Shown here: positions 1 to 11,500 of the stretch, piece after piece | Position numbering within the stretch: position 1 is the stretch's first letter | How the letters are laid out: every line of letters begins with the position of its first letter | Assembly (NCBI RefSeq): GCF_003369915.1 | Contig: NW_022881614.1 | Coordinates: forward strand, 8,453,001 to 8,517,000 | Direction of reading: 5' to 3' | From: Drosophila miranda | Lineage: Eukaryota; Arthropoda; Insecta; Diptera; Drosophilidae | Length of the DNA: 64,000 nucleotides | Translations under genes and position numbers: made by a program | The notes under the pieces: model-generated | What the model saw: the letters and a program-made list of their open reading frames with translations, nothing else | The model's database searches: none | What the model was told of the DNA's origin: nothing

Positions 1-839
1 TGGTCATTATCTATGATTCTGCGTTTTTAGTTTTCTCGAATGTGCAATATTGTGGATGCAACAGATTTTCGTTCTTTGTGTGGGCGGAAAGGGGTGGGGC
101 GAAATTTTGAGATACATGTTTTATAGTAAGATCTAACAGGAGTGCGGATACCAAATTTGGTTACTCTAGCCTTAATAGTCTCTGAGATTTTTGAATATCC
201 CCAGATTTTCGTCCTTTGCGGGGGCGGAAGGGGGTGTGGCGAAATTTTGAAACAAACTCGTCTCGGTCCGATATATTAGGAGTGTGGATACCAAATTTGG
301 TTGCTCTAGCTTTTGTAGTCTCTGAGATCTAGGCGCTAATGTTTTACTCTAAGCAAAGCCGCCTATGCTACGTGTGTGTTAGAGAAAAAATGAAATTGTT
401 TTCTTGATGCTGGCTATAATAATAATACGATCCAATTCAGATTCCGCAGTCTTAAAGATATGGTCATTCTCTACAATTCTACGTTTTTGGTTTTCTCATA
501 TCTTTAAAATTGTGGATGCCACAGATTTTCGTCTTTTGTGGAGGCGGAAGTGGGCGGGGCGAAGTTTTGAAATATTTTTGTAGCAGTGACATATCACAGA
601 AGTCTGGATCCAAAACATCGTTGCTCTAGCTCTTATAGTCTTTGAGCACTAGGCGCTGAAGGGGACGGACAGACGGACGGACGGACAGACAGACATGGCT
701 CAATCGACTCGGCTATTGATGCTGATCAAGAATATATATACTTTATGGGGTCGGAAACGATTCCTTCTGGACGTTACACACATCCACTTTTACCACAAAT
801 CTAATATACCCCAATACTCATTTTGAGTATCGGGTATAA
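1..839 (-). mobile_element. DINE-1/INE-1-like element, cut by window edge
   Basis: Reverse-oriented copy of the 1.05-kb repeat seen complete at 27911-28966. It ends at 839 with the conserved terminus (reads ...GAGTATCGGGTATAA on the plus strand). It contains the (GGAC/AGAC)n tract near 664-695 and internal blocks with the 'GGGGGCGGAAG' core. Family resemblance to DINE-1/INE-1 (non-autonomous, Helentron-associated) rests on the terminus, the Cys-type purine/pyrimidine tetranucleotide tract and the conserved 'TATATATTCTTGATCAGCAT' block. It codes for nothing. Confidence 0.75.
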
Positions 840-967
840 AAATAAAGTTCAACCTCTCTGTTCATGTATTCATCATTTTTTTACTGGGTGTAAAGAGTGT
901 AGTAGGATGTAGCCTTAGGATTCCTCTCATCGTCATCAGCACCTTTTGTCTTGCTCTTGTTTGCTTC
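840..967. other. Unique spacer between head-to-head DINE-1 copies
   Basis: About 128 bp that does not match the flanking elements. Its minus strand stays open through a stretch rich in Lys, Asp and Glu that ends in a stop near 881-883, but the ATG lies inside the neighbouring DINE-1. It may be a captured scrap of an exon or chance. No product is recognised. Confidence 0.4.
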
Positions 968-2000
968 GAATGAGTATTGGGGTATATTAGATTTGTGGTA
1001 AAAGTGGATGTGTGTAACGTCCAGAAGGAATCGTTTCCGACCCCATAAAGTATATATATTCTTGATCAGCATCAATAGCCGAGTCGATAGAGCCCTGTCT
1101 GTCTGTCCGTCTGTCCGTCCGTCCGTCCGTCCCCTTCAGCGCCTAGTGCTCAAAGACTATAAGAGCTAGAGCAACGATGTTTAGTATCCAGACTTCTGTG
1201 ATATGTCACTGCTACAAAAATATTTCAAAACTTCGCCCCGCCCACTTCCGCCCCCACAAAGGACGAAAATCTGTGGCATCTACATTTTTAAAGATACGAT
1301 AAAACCAAAAACGCAGAATCTTAGAGGATGACTATATACTTTAGAGTGTAAAATCTCAACCAGATCGTATAATTATTATAGCCAGAATCAAGAAAACAAT
1401 TTCATTCTTTCTCGCTCTGTCTCTCTCTAACACACAGGTTTCAAAGTCGGTTTTGCCAATTGCAAAATATGAGTTCAAGGATCTCAGAACCTATAAGAGC
1501 CAGAGCAACCAAATTTGGTATCCACACTCCTGTGATATCGGACCTTGACCGTTTCGTGTCCAAATTTCGCCACACCCCCTTCCGCCCCCGCAAAGGACGA
1601 AAATCTGGGGCATCCACAAATCTCAGAGACTATTAAGGCTGGAGGAACCAAATTTAGTATCCGCACTTCTGTTAGATCTCACTACAAAACGTATATCTCA
1701 GAATTTCGCCCCACCCCCTTCCGCCCCCACAAAGAACGAAAATCTGTTGCATCCACAATATTGCACATTCGAGAAAACTAAAAACGCAGAATCATAGATA
1801 ATGACCATATCTATCAGATTGCTGAATCTGGATCAGATCAGATCATTTTTATAGCCAATAGGAACAAATCAATTTGCAGTGGCTACGCAGCGCTCGACGT
1901 CACGCTCAGACTGATTTTCTGTCTCTCTCGCACGCACTCTTTGTCGTGTCGTTTAATATTAGCGGCGTCTGCCGGAGGAGAGCCATACTGACTAAGTATC
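968..2000 (+). mobile_element. DINE-1/INE-1-like element, both tips missing
   Basis: Forward copy, nearly full length. It lacks about 19 bp of the left terminus (starts within the GAGTAT hairpin arm) and breaks off at the right terminus (ACTAAGTATC). Three internal blocks, each about 200 bp and with a 'CCCCTTCCGCCCCCNCAAAG'-like core, lie near 1220-1270, 1560-1620 and 1690-1760. With the copy at 1-839 it forms a head-to-head inverted pair. Confidence 0.75.
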
Positions 2001-2175
2001 TTGTGGATGCCACAGATTTTCGTCGTTTGTGGGGGCGGAAGTGGGCGGGGCGAAGTTTTGAAATATTTTTGTAGCAGTGACATATCACAGAAGTCTGGAT
2101 CCAAAACATCGTTGCTCTAGCTCTTATAGTCTTTGAGCACTAGGCGCTGAAGGGGACGGACAGACAGACACACAC
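2001..2175 (-). mobile_element. DINE-1 fragment joined to array edge
   Basis: A reverse-strand 175-bp piece of the element (the block from the GGGGGCGGAAG core to the GGAC/AGAC tract). It is fused on its left to the forward copy ending at 2000 and on its right to the first array unit near 2176-2180. It marks the left edge of the tandem array. Confidence 0.7.
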
Positions 2176-2239
2176 GGGCGCCACAATGTCCTTTTTCAGC
2201 TCAACAGTGTCCCAACATTCAATTTGTATGGGCCAGACT

Positions 2240-4085
2240 CATGCATCATTTTGGATACCCTGGGGAAATGGATGTTCTAGAATTGTGAATATGTTTGTCA
2301 TCCCAGGCAAAAACAATTTATTTTCAATATATTTTAATATTATTCAATATTATTTAATATTATTTTCAATATTTCAACGATATTTTAAAGCTTATTGTCT
2401 TCTTGGTCCCTACAAGAATAGGTATCAGGATCGAGATATATATACAAAACACTCATCATATAAATGAATATGTCTAAAAAAATGTAAATTTGAGAAAAGG
2501 TCTTTATTAGTTACGTTTTATCTTCATATCAATATTTATACTTTCATATAAAATTAACAAAATAGTGTGTACAAAGGCCTATACTACGGCTTACACGCAA
2601 TATAGCGACTCTTTTTTTTGGTGAACTTTTTCGTTTTAACCTTTTTTTACAATAAATACAATAAAAGCAAGGATTAAAAACTATCCAATCTTGTAGAAAA
2701 TTTATTCATCAACAGGATAAAACTATGTGGGCATTGCTGAGAGATTTAGTTAGTCAGCAGTATTCAAGGGAATATAAAAATTGAGCAATTTCCTTTTTCG
2801 TTTGTTTTGACATACCTATTTCGCTACTTGTTTTTTGTTTGACTTATCTCGCTAAAACCTCTTTTTACGCAAAATCCAATAAAAGCAAGTATTAAGAATA
2901 AGCCAGTTAAGTAAAAAGTTGATTGATAAAGCGTATAAAATTATGTGGGCATGGCTAAATGTTCTATAGAAATAGAAATAGAAATAAATCTTGAATTCGT
3001 CAGTATATTTACGGTATATTTTTAAAATGAGGCGGTATACTGTTCTGAGGGTCATACTGTAGAAATACTGGTTTTCGCCGCGCTCCCATGGTATTTTTGT
3101 CAATTTTATCAATCTATTAATTTAATTTTCAATGCTATATAGAAATCCAATAAAAGCAAGTATTTCGAATAGGCCAATCATGTATAGAATTGATTCATCA
3201 ATCGTACTAAATTGAGTGGGCATGGCTAAATGTTCTATATAGATAGTATTATTCAATGGAACAAAGAACTGGTCGTTTTTTGAATCGAATTTGAGTTCGC
3301 CACAGTTCGCTTTAGCAACAATGAGTCCTATTCCATACACACTGTTGCGGCAACATTTCCTTGAAAACCGTATTTTAGTCAAAATAAAATACATGAAGGT
3401 AATAAAAAGAAGCAATCTTGTAAAAAATGTATTTATCTATGGGATAAAGCTAAGTGGGCATCTATATAGCTTGAAATATAGGCAACACCCGATTCGCCGC
3501 AGTTTCGCTTTTGCAATAATGAGTCTCATTCCATACACAAACATGTTGCTAATTCCATGCACACATAACCTGGGGGAAATTGGATGTTATAGATTTGTGA
3601 ATATGTTTGTCTTCCAAGGCTCAGTAGGTATCAGGATCGAGATAAATATATACAAGATACTAATAATACACATGAATAAGTCAAAAACATATCAATTTGA
3701 GAAAAGGTCTTAATAAATTGCGGTTGATCTACATATAAAATTAACGAAATAGGGTGCACAAAGGCCTATACACGTATCATGTCTTCAAATACTAGCAACA
3801 TTGCGACTGTTTTTTTTGTTGAACTATTTTGTTTAAACCTTGTTTTAGTCAAAATACAATAAAAGCAAGGACTAAAAACTAACCAATTGTGTAGAAAATG
3901 TATTCATCAATGAGCTAAAATTATGTGGGCACGGCTAAATGTTCTATATAGCTGGTAATATTCGACGGAATATCAAAAACGAGGAATATATAAAATAGAA
4001 CTTGAATTCGTCAGTATATTTACGGTATATTTTTAAAATGAGACGGTTTATTTTGGTATATTTCTAAGAGTCCGACCGTATATTT
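2240..4085 (+). repeat. Degenerate internal sub-repeats upstream of gene
   Basis: This gene-free stretch is built from diverged copies of a roughly 230-250 bp motif with the core 'CAATAAAAGCAAG', then 'TTCATCAA', 'TTATGTGGGCA' and 'CTAAATGTTCTATATAG'. Cores are near 2655, 2875, 3150, 3385 and 3855. A larger duplication is also visible: 2250-2740 resembles 3560-3950 ('ATTGTGAATATGTTTGTC' versus 'TTTGTGAATATGTTTGTC', then 'GGTATCAGGATCGAGATA'). Blocks ending in 'TATTTACGGTATATTTTTAA' occur twice. Open frames here are chance products of the repeat. The same zone recurs in every unit. Confidence 0.75.
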
Positions 4086-4110
4086 GATCGATAAGTTCAC
4101 GGTAACACTG
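4086..4110 (+). promoter_or_regulatory. DRE-like plus Motif-1-like core promoter, copy 1
   Basis: GATCGATA (4086-4093) fits the DRE/Motif 2 core. CGGTAACACTG (4100-4110) differs at one base from the Drosophila Motif 1 consensus YGGTCACACTR. The pair lies about 270 bp before the first splice donor of the gene. Such pairs mark TATA-less, broadly expressed Drosophila promoters; use here is inferred. Confidence 0.5.
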
Positions 4111-4371
4111 ATAAGGTAAATAAATATTTCGTAAATTAATAGATCCGATTTATGTAAATCTGGAGAGATTCAAGTCCCTGCTACTGCTGAAGTGAACGCC
4201 GGATTGTCCTCTCCCCGTGCGCTGCAGGCTGTGCTGCTTGGCGTGGTGGAGATAGTGGGCGTAAAAGTGGGTCCAACTGCTGCTAATAGATAATAAACTA
4301 ATAAACACAGATTTGTGACAACGAATCCAAAGGCCAAACTGACCAATCAGTCAAACAAAAAACCACGGAAC

Positions 4372-5342
4372 ATGTAAGTAAGGTTGAAAATGTTCGTAAA
4401 AATTTATACTTACCACCTCATTGTATACAGGGGCAAACACAGAACTGCGCAGCAAGATGCCATATTCATCGCATTTATGGAGAGACACCCAATGATAGCC
4501 AAAAACTACCTCAAGGGTGATAAGCTGGCAGCTGAAGCCGCCTGGAAGCGGCTTTCAAAGGAGTTAAATAGCGTGGGTCCGCCTGTCAAAGAAGTTTGTG
4601 AGTGGAAAAGAGTAAGTGCCGAGCAATTGCGCTATGTTCCGTCATCTCACTTGGCTCTTGATAGGTATGGAAAGACTGGAAAAGCTGCATTCGTAAAAAG
4701 ATTAACAATAACAGGCTGGAAGATTCAAATGCCTGCGGCAAAGGCTCGCTGTATCAGGATACACTCCCTGCTCTAGAGGATGCAGTGGCCGTGATCTGTG
4801 ACTTGTATGATAAGCCCGACAGAGTAGTCGAATCTCGTCCAAAGGCACGTCCTGAAATTTCCAACCGTTTGCAACTGCAGGACATCAAGACCGACCACGA
4901 CGAGGTCACAGCCACAGATGACGGTAAGACAAAAATATCAAGCCGCAAAAAATGTATGTACTATTTTTTTTTATGTAAAGATGATGAGGAAGAAGATGAC
5001 TGCTCCAGCCGGATCAATGACAGACATATGGGCGTGAATTTGGAGCGCACTAGCACTTCGCAAACTCCATCTGCCAAAAAGCGCAAGCTGGTTCAAAAAG
5101 ATGTAAATGAATTAGAAATTGAACACGAGAGCACGGTGCTGATGCTAATGGACATTGCAAAGGAGCTGCGGGACATGAATAGACAAACTCGCTTGAACGC
5201 CCAGCGCACAGAAGCCAATACGGACGCGCTTTTGGCTCTAGGCACACAGATCTCAGACCTAATGCAGCAACAGCTCAAGGAGCGCAAGCGTCTTAGTGCT
5301 ATAATGGAGAAATTTGTTCTCAAAATCGAAACAACCGACTAA
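4372..5342 (+). CDS. Myb/SANT-like (zeste-type) DNA-binding protein, copy 1
   Basis: A four-exon gene: AT of the start codon at 4372-4373, exon 2 4431-4611, exon 3 4665-4923, exon 4 4981-5342. Introns of 57, 53 and 57 nt all have GT-AG ends. Splicing joins AT to G and makes the ATG. The 267-residue product begins MGKHRTAQQD. Residues about 5-75 form a Myb/SANT-like helix bundle (Trp39, Trp59, Trp63, Trp66) that reads continuously only across intron 2. An acidic run is at 146-154, a KKRK nuclear localisation signal at 180-183 and a Gln/Lys/Leu-rich coiled coil at about 200-262. The layout resembles Drosophila zeste-type regulators, so a nuclear chromatin or transcription role is inferred. This copy has the best first donor (GTAAGTAAG) and private changes K167N, N187K, P201L and N253S. 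An AATAAA lies at 5541-5546. Confidence 0.8.
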
Positions 5343-6306
5343 CTAGTTCCACTATTTTAATTATGGTTTGCTAAAGAAAATATTGAAAGTGTCCCTCAAG
5401 ACCTAATGTTTGACCAGGAAAGAAAGATCTGTCCACTTTTTCAAACATTTAAGATTATTATAATTAATGTAAACTAGGCGCATAATGGGGAACCATGGGC
5501 ATTTTTGAGAGATGTGAAACGTCGATTGGCCAAACGATAAAATAAACAATTTGTCTGCTTTGGCAAATATTTTGATACTCAACAGACACGCAGTTGGTTT
5601 TGGCGGGAACCTTTTGAATTGAATTTTCTTGTCAAAATTGTGTAGTGTACTGTTTTTTAATCCCAATATCGTTTCTGGGTCTTTCGTTCAACGGTTTCCG
5701 GGTCAGAGGCTCACGAATACAATTATTGATGAGCATATGAATGGGAAAATTATGCATTAATGACTATGAACTATACAATTCTTAAATAAGCTGCTTTTAT
5801 AGTATTGCTAGTTAGGCTTGCAAAATGAAATAAAGTTCATATATATATAGTTGCACATATATAATTTAAGCGCATTAACATAAATATGAGCCTCTATATG
5901 TCACGATTTTACTATTTTTAAATATATTTAATTCTATAATTTATTTTAAACACCATGTCTAGCTCACACACCTTGCAAATTTGTATGCTTTTTGTAGTAT
6001 TTTCCAGTATTTTTCAAGACGCGCTTTGGAGTCACCCTCTTGTCCAATGCAGCAATGTACAAATTTTAATTTTATAAGCAATAAAATAAAAGGTGTCCTT
6101 AGAATTAACCAATCTTGTTGAGAGTAGATTCATCAATCGGATACAATTATTTTTCCAAGGAAGGGGGTCCCAGCTGGCTAGTAATATTGAACCGAATATA
6201 GAAAACGAGGAGTATGATGGAGTTTGGTATATTATTGGTATTTTTTGAAACTGTGAAGTGTATTTCGGTATATTTCTGAGCAAGCCAGCTGGCGCAGATT
6301 TCATTT
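5343..6306 (+). other. 3' flank of gene copy 1 up to DINE-1
   Basis: Gene-free AT-rich DNA that probably includes the 3' UTR. AATAAA motifs are at 5541-5546 and 5829-5834. From about 6055 it becomes another diverged member of the unit's sub-repeat family (CAATCTTGTTGAGAGTAGAT, then GAAAACGAGGAGTATG). No coding signal is seen. Confidence 0.6.
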
Positions 6307-6674
6307 TTATACCCGATACTCAAAATGAGTATTGGGGTATATTAGATTTGTGGTAAAAGTGGATTTGTGTAACGTCCAGAAGGAATCGTTTCCGACCCCA
6401 TAAAGTATATATATTCTTGATCAGCATCAATAGCCGAGTCGATTGAGCCATGTCTGTCTGTCCGTCTGTCCGTCCGTCCGTCTGTCCTTCTGTCCGTCAG
6501 CGCCTAGTGCTCAAAGACTATAAGAGCTAGAGCAACGATGTTTTGTATCCAGACTTCTGTGATATGTCACTGCTACAAAAATATTTCAAAACTTCGCCCC
6601 GCCCACTTCCGCCCCCACAAAGGACGAAAATCTGTGGCATCCACAATTTTAAAGATACGAGAAAACCAAAAACC
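6307..6674 (+). mobile_element. Truncated DINE-1 at unit junction
   Basis: Starts with the intact terminus TATACCCGATACTCAAAATG and stops after about 367 bp at CCAAAAACC, where unit DNA resumes. Every later unit has the same 3' breakpoint, so this insertion predates the amplification and travels with the unit. Confidence 0.8.
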
Positions 6675-7414
6675 AATTTCTATTTGGCGCTTAAGTTTGG
6701 TGGGATTTTTTTGGGATTTCCTCTGATGGGATTTTTCCTCGCCACAATGTCCTTTTTCAGCTCAACAGTGTCCCAACATTCAATTTGTATGGGCCAGACT
6801 CATGCAACATTTTGGATACCCTGGGGAAATGGATGTTCTAGAATTGTGAATATGTTTGTCATCCCAGGCAAAAACAATTTATTTTTAATATATTTTATTA
6901 TTATTCAATATTATTTAATATTATTTTCAATATTTCAACGATATTTTAAAGCTTATTGTCTTCTTGGTCCCTACAAGAATAGGTATCAGGATCGAGATAT
7001 ATATACAAAACACTCATCATATACATGAATATGTCTAAAAAAATGTAAATTTGAGAAAAGGTCTTTATTAGTTACGTTTTATCTTCATATCAATATTTAT
7101 ACTTTCATATAAAATTAACAAAATAGTGTGTACAAAGGCCTATACTACGGCTTACACGCAATATAGCGACTCTTTTTTTTGGTGAACTTTTTCGTTTTAA
7201 CCTTTTTTTACAGTAAATACAATAAAAGCAAGGATTAAAAACTATCCAATCTTGTAGAAAATTTATTCATCAACAGGATAAAACTATGTGGGCATTGCTG
7301 AGAGATTTAGTTAGTCAGCATTATTCAAGGGAATATAAAAATTGAGCAATTTCCTTTTTCGTTTGTTTTGATAGACCTATTTCGCTACTTGTTTTTTGTT
7401 TGACTTATTTCGCT

Positions 7415-7786
7415 TGTGGAGATAATGTTTTTTATCCCCAATCGGCCGACTAATTATTTCGAATTAAATAAAACTCGGCGCAGAAATAAAATTACGATAT
7501 GTTCTTTAATGCGTGACATCCAAATTGCAAGTGTGGCTTGCCTGCCCTTTACATTGCCGCTCCGATCGCTAAGCGCAGCTTCGCTTGGCCGACGTCGGTA
7601 GGCAGACGCAAAGCGGAGATAGCGAAGAGCGAGCTGGCAGAGAGCGTTTAGCAGGGCAAGCAAGCGCAGAGCTTTAACAAACAAATGAGTGACATAGACA
7701 TAAGTAACAAACAAAATAAGCGGCTGAGGGCCAAGAATTAGGTGCTATTTGGCAAGCACCTCATCGGCTGGGTTCTGCTCCGAACA
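7415..7786. mobile_element. Solo LTR, 372 bp
   Basis: The uninterrupted unit reads ...TTTCGCT|AAAACC. Here a 372-bp block starting TGTGGAGATAATG and ending CTCCGAACA is inserted and flanked on both sides by TCGCT (7410-7414 and 7787-7791). TG...CA ends, a 5-bp duplication and no coding capacity indicate a solo LTR. The 5-bp duplication suggests the Bel/Pao (roo-like) group, but the family was not identified. An AATAAA-type signal is near 7467. Confidence 0.75.
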
Positions 7787-8426
7787 TCGCTAAAACCTCT
7801 TTTTTCGCAAAATCCAATAAAAGCAAGTATTAAGAATAAGCCAGTTAAGTAAAAAATTTATTGATAAAGCGTATAAAATTATGTGGGTATGGCTAAATGT
7901 TCTATATAGCTAGTCATATTCGTCGGAATATCAAAAACGAGGAATATGTAAAATAGAACTTGAATTCGTCAGTATATTTACGGTATATTTTTAAAATGAG
8001 GCGGTATATTTCGGTGCTGTTCTGAGGGTCATACTGTAGAAATACTGGTTTTCGCCGCGCTCCCATGGTATTTTTGTCAATTTCATCAATCTATTAATTT
8101 AATTTTCAATGCTATATAGAAATCCAATAAAAGCAAGTATTTCGAATAGGCCAATCATGTATAGAATTGATTCATCAATCGTACAAAATTGAGTGGGCAT
8201 GGCTAAATGTTCTATATAGATAGTATTCTTCAACGGAACAAAGAACTGGTCGTTTTTTGAATCGAATTTGAGTTCGCCACAGTTCGCTTTAGCAACAATG
8301 AGTCCTATTCCATACACACTGTTGCGGCAACATTTCCTTGAAAACCGTATTTTAGTCAAAATAAAATACATTAAGGTAATTAAAAGAAGCAATCTTGTAA
8401 AAAATGTATTTATCTATGGGATAAAG

Positions 8427-8442
8427 GTTAGGTTAGGTTAAG
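8427..8442 (-). repeat. LINE 3' tail of CCTAA-type repeats
   Basis: The plus strand reads GTTAGGTTAGGTTAAG at the junction with target DNA. This is the 3' terminus of the minus-strand LINE. A short simple-sequence tail replaces poly(A), as in several I/LOA-type elements. Confidence 0.6.
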
Positions 8443-8574
8443 GCGGTAGCCGGGAGGGGAGGGATAAGAGCCTCCCGCCCCAAGCTCACTTGGACCTATA
8501 AAAGGTCCGTTGTGTTGCCGCATGGGCATGTGCCCCTTCGCGTTGCCCGAACCGTGAGAGCATACTACTGAAGG

Positions 8575-11500
8575 TTAAGGGCAGTCCCATCCGGTGGCTT
8601 GGATGTATTTGGACAAGGTCCCTGGTTTGATTACGGACAGGTCCGAAATGTCCGTGAGGAAAGCGGCCCCGAGAATACGAAGACGACGATTTCCAAGGGC
8701 TGGGCAGTGGCAGAAGAAGTGGGGGACCGATTCCTCCTCCTCCTCGTCGCGACAACTCCTGCAGAAGTCGTTATGAGGGATTGACAGTCTAGAGGCGTGA
8801 GTGCCGATCTGCCAGTGTCCCGTAATGGCTCTAGTAACTGCAGAGCACTGTGCTCTGCTGAGTTTATACAGCTCTGCTGAGCGCTTCTTCGATCGATATG
8901 GCCATATCAATATTGAGACTTTACAGGAAACGGTTTGCTGCCATCTCCTATTGGCATTTTGCTCGAACAATTCGTGCGTTAGGAGCCTGCACGTAGCCAA
9001 GGGCATCGCTACTTGCTCCCTCTCCGGTAGGAGAGGAATCGTAGTACCCTGCCTGGCTAGCTCGTCGGCGGCGTCATTCCCCTCGATGTCCCTGTGGCCG
9101 GGGACCCATATAAGGAAGAGATCTAACTGCTCTGCGATCTCGTGCAGAGACCTGCGGCAGTCATTTACAGTCGCTGAGTTCGACGATATTGAGCCTAGAG
9201 CTTTGATAGCTGCTTGGCTGTCCGAGAAGACGCACACTAAGTGCGTATCTAGAAGTAATTTGGAGACGATCGAAATGGCCTCCTTGATGGCTTCAACCTC
9301 CGCTTGGAACACACTACAGTGATCCGGGAGCCTGAAGCAATGACTGATGTTCAGCTCGCTGCAGTAGACTCCGCCTCCCACGCGGCCGTCTAGCTTTGAG
9401 CCATCAGTGTAGAAGTGGACCGCATTTGCAGGTCCTGGTTCGCCCATCTCCCAGTCCTCCCTAGATGGGATTGATACCTGGAAGGGCGTCGAGAGGTGAT
9501 CACTGGGGATACAGTAATCTGTCCTCTCTGGTAATTGCGGGAGTCTCATCAGGATTCCCGAGTGCCCAACCGCCGATGCTTTCCACAGTCTGGCTTCTCT
9601 CATTCTGAGGGCGGAAAGTGTTGCCACCTTCTTTCCCATGAGATCCACAGGGAGGAGGTCCAGCACAGTATCCAGGGCTTCCCCTGGAGTAGTGCGTAGC
9701 CCGCCAGTTATGCATAGCTCTGCCATGCGCTGAACTCTGCTGAGTTTATTGAGGCATGTCCTTCTGTCCAAGGCTGGCCACCATACCACCACTCCATAGA
9801 GCATGATTGGTCGTATGATGGCGGTGTAGAGCCACCGAACTATATAGGGGGTCATTCCCCATTTTAGTCCGATGGCTTTCCTGCAAGTAAGAGGGCCACT
9901 GTGGCCTTCTTTACTCTATCATCTATGCTCAATTTCCAATCGAGCTTTCTATCGAGGATTAGGCCAAGATACTTGGCGTTGTTGCTGAAGACTAGCGTTT
10001 CTCCACATAGTCTTGGGGGAATCAGTACCGGAACTTTGTACTTCCTAGTGAAAAGCACCAGTTCCGTTTTAGACGGGTTGACGCCTAACCCGCATTTGTC
10101 TGCCCATTTCGACATTTTCGTGAGAGTACTTGTCATGCACTCACACAATGTCTGCGGAAATTTTCCGGAGAGTGCTATGGCAACATCGTCCGCGTACGCT
10201 ACCACACGGCAGCCACCCCCCTCTATCTCCCGCAGCAGTGTGTTCACTGCCACGTTCCATAGGAGGGGCGAGAGGACTCCGCCCTGCGGTGTGCCTCTGC
10301 TGACAAATCTGGTACACGTTGACGTCCCCAGTGATGCCTCAACCGTCCTGCATTGTAGCATCTGATCGATCAGGCTCACCGTCCTGGAGTCAACGCCCAG
10401 ATCCGTCAGTGCGCCCGTGATGGCGGTCGGAAGGATGTTGTTAAAGGCGCCTTCTATGTCGAGGAAGGCTACTAGGGTGTACTCCTTAAAATTAAGGGAT
10501 GCTTCGATGATCGATGTGATCGAGTGTAGGGCCGTTTCGGTGGATCTTCCCTTCCGATAGGCATGCTGGGAGTCTGAGATCAGACTGGACGGAATGCACG
10601 CCGTTAGATGCAGCCCCAGGAGCCGCTCCATCGCCTTTAGAAGAAAAGACGATAGACTTATGGGTCTGAAATCTTTTGGGGCAGTGTGCGAGGGCTTGCC
10701 TGCCTTGGGTATGAATACGACTTTGGTCTGAAGCCAGGTGTCAGGAATGCACCCGTGGGAGAAGATTCCCTCGTAAATTATTTTGAGCCAGTTAATGGCT
10801 TTATGTCCCGCGTGAATCAGTTGGGCAGGGAAAATGCCGTCTGGCCCCGCGGACTTGTAGGGTTTAAAGCTTCTGATCGCCCAGGAAATGTTCTCCTGGC
10901 TTAGCAGTCTCAAGATGGCATTTGAGGCGACAGAAGGAGGGGCGAGGTAGTTGGGTCTGTTTTCATCGCAGCCAGGGAAGTGGGTATTTAGGAGAAGATT
11001 TAGCGACTCCTCGCTGGACGTAGTCCACGACTGGTCGGTGTTCTTCAAGTAGCCCAGGGTGGGTGTTGTCTTCGAGAGAACTCTGCGCAAGCGTGAGGCT
11101 TCTGAGTTACTCTCGATTTCGCTGCAGAACTTACGCCAGGAGGCGCGTTTGGCTTTTCTTAGTTCTTTGTTGTAGGTTGACAGACTGGCCTTGTATTCGA
11201 CCCAGTTTTGCTCAACGTTTTCAGCCTTAGCTTTATTGAAGAGTCTCCGGGAGGCTTTCCGGAGTTCGCCCAGTTTCGGATTCCACCATTCAGGTTTCTT
11301 CCGGCCTCTGTTCTTGCCAGAGGGGCATGCTTTGTCGAGCGCCTTATTGCAGGCGTCGGTAAAGATCTTAAGAAGACGAGTCGTGGCCTCCGTGGAGAAC
11401 TCCTCCTCAGATGGGGGCTCAGGGAGAACACGACAGAGGTAATCAGAGTACCGAGTCCAGTTTGTCCGCCTGATGTTCCGGAATCGGACTGGCTTCGGTA

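Larger units (their letters stand above)
2180..6306 (+). repeat. Tandem-array unit 1 (left-truncated)
   Basis: Starts at the 'GCCACAATGTCC' site that in complete units follows the truncated DINE-1. It holds an AT-rich sub-repeat zone (2180-4085), a promoter, gene copy 1 and the 3' flank. Its start is replaced by a DINE-1 fragment, so this is the outermost unit on this side. Confidence 0.85.

Noticed and set aside
3291-3713. A 140-codon open frame repeated in most units (for example 37161-37583, 41463-41885)
   Set aside because: It is composed of translated sub-repeats, overlaps another open frame on the opposite strand, and has no domain or codon signal. Its conservation is explained by unit identity.
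5050-5323. Minus-strand frames of 65 and 76 codons inside exon 4 of every gene copy
   Set aside because: Shadows of the real coding strand.
6543-7028. A 161-codon open frame crossing the truncated DINE-1 and unit DNA
   Set aside because: It starts in transposon sequence and runs into AT-rich repeats; no protein-like features.
8427-8442. A true telomere repeat
   Set aside because: Only about three units, exactly at the LINE end, internal to an array.
8801-9322. Plus-strand frames inside the LINE (also 9901-10365 and 11191-11504)
   Set aside because: Antisense to ORF2, GC-driven chance frames.
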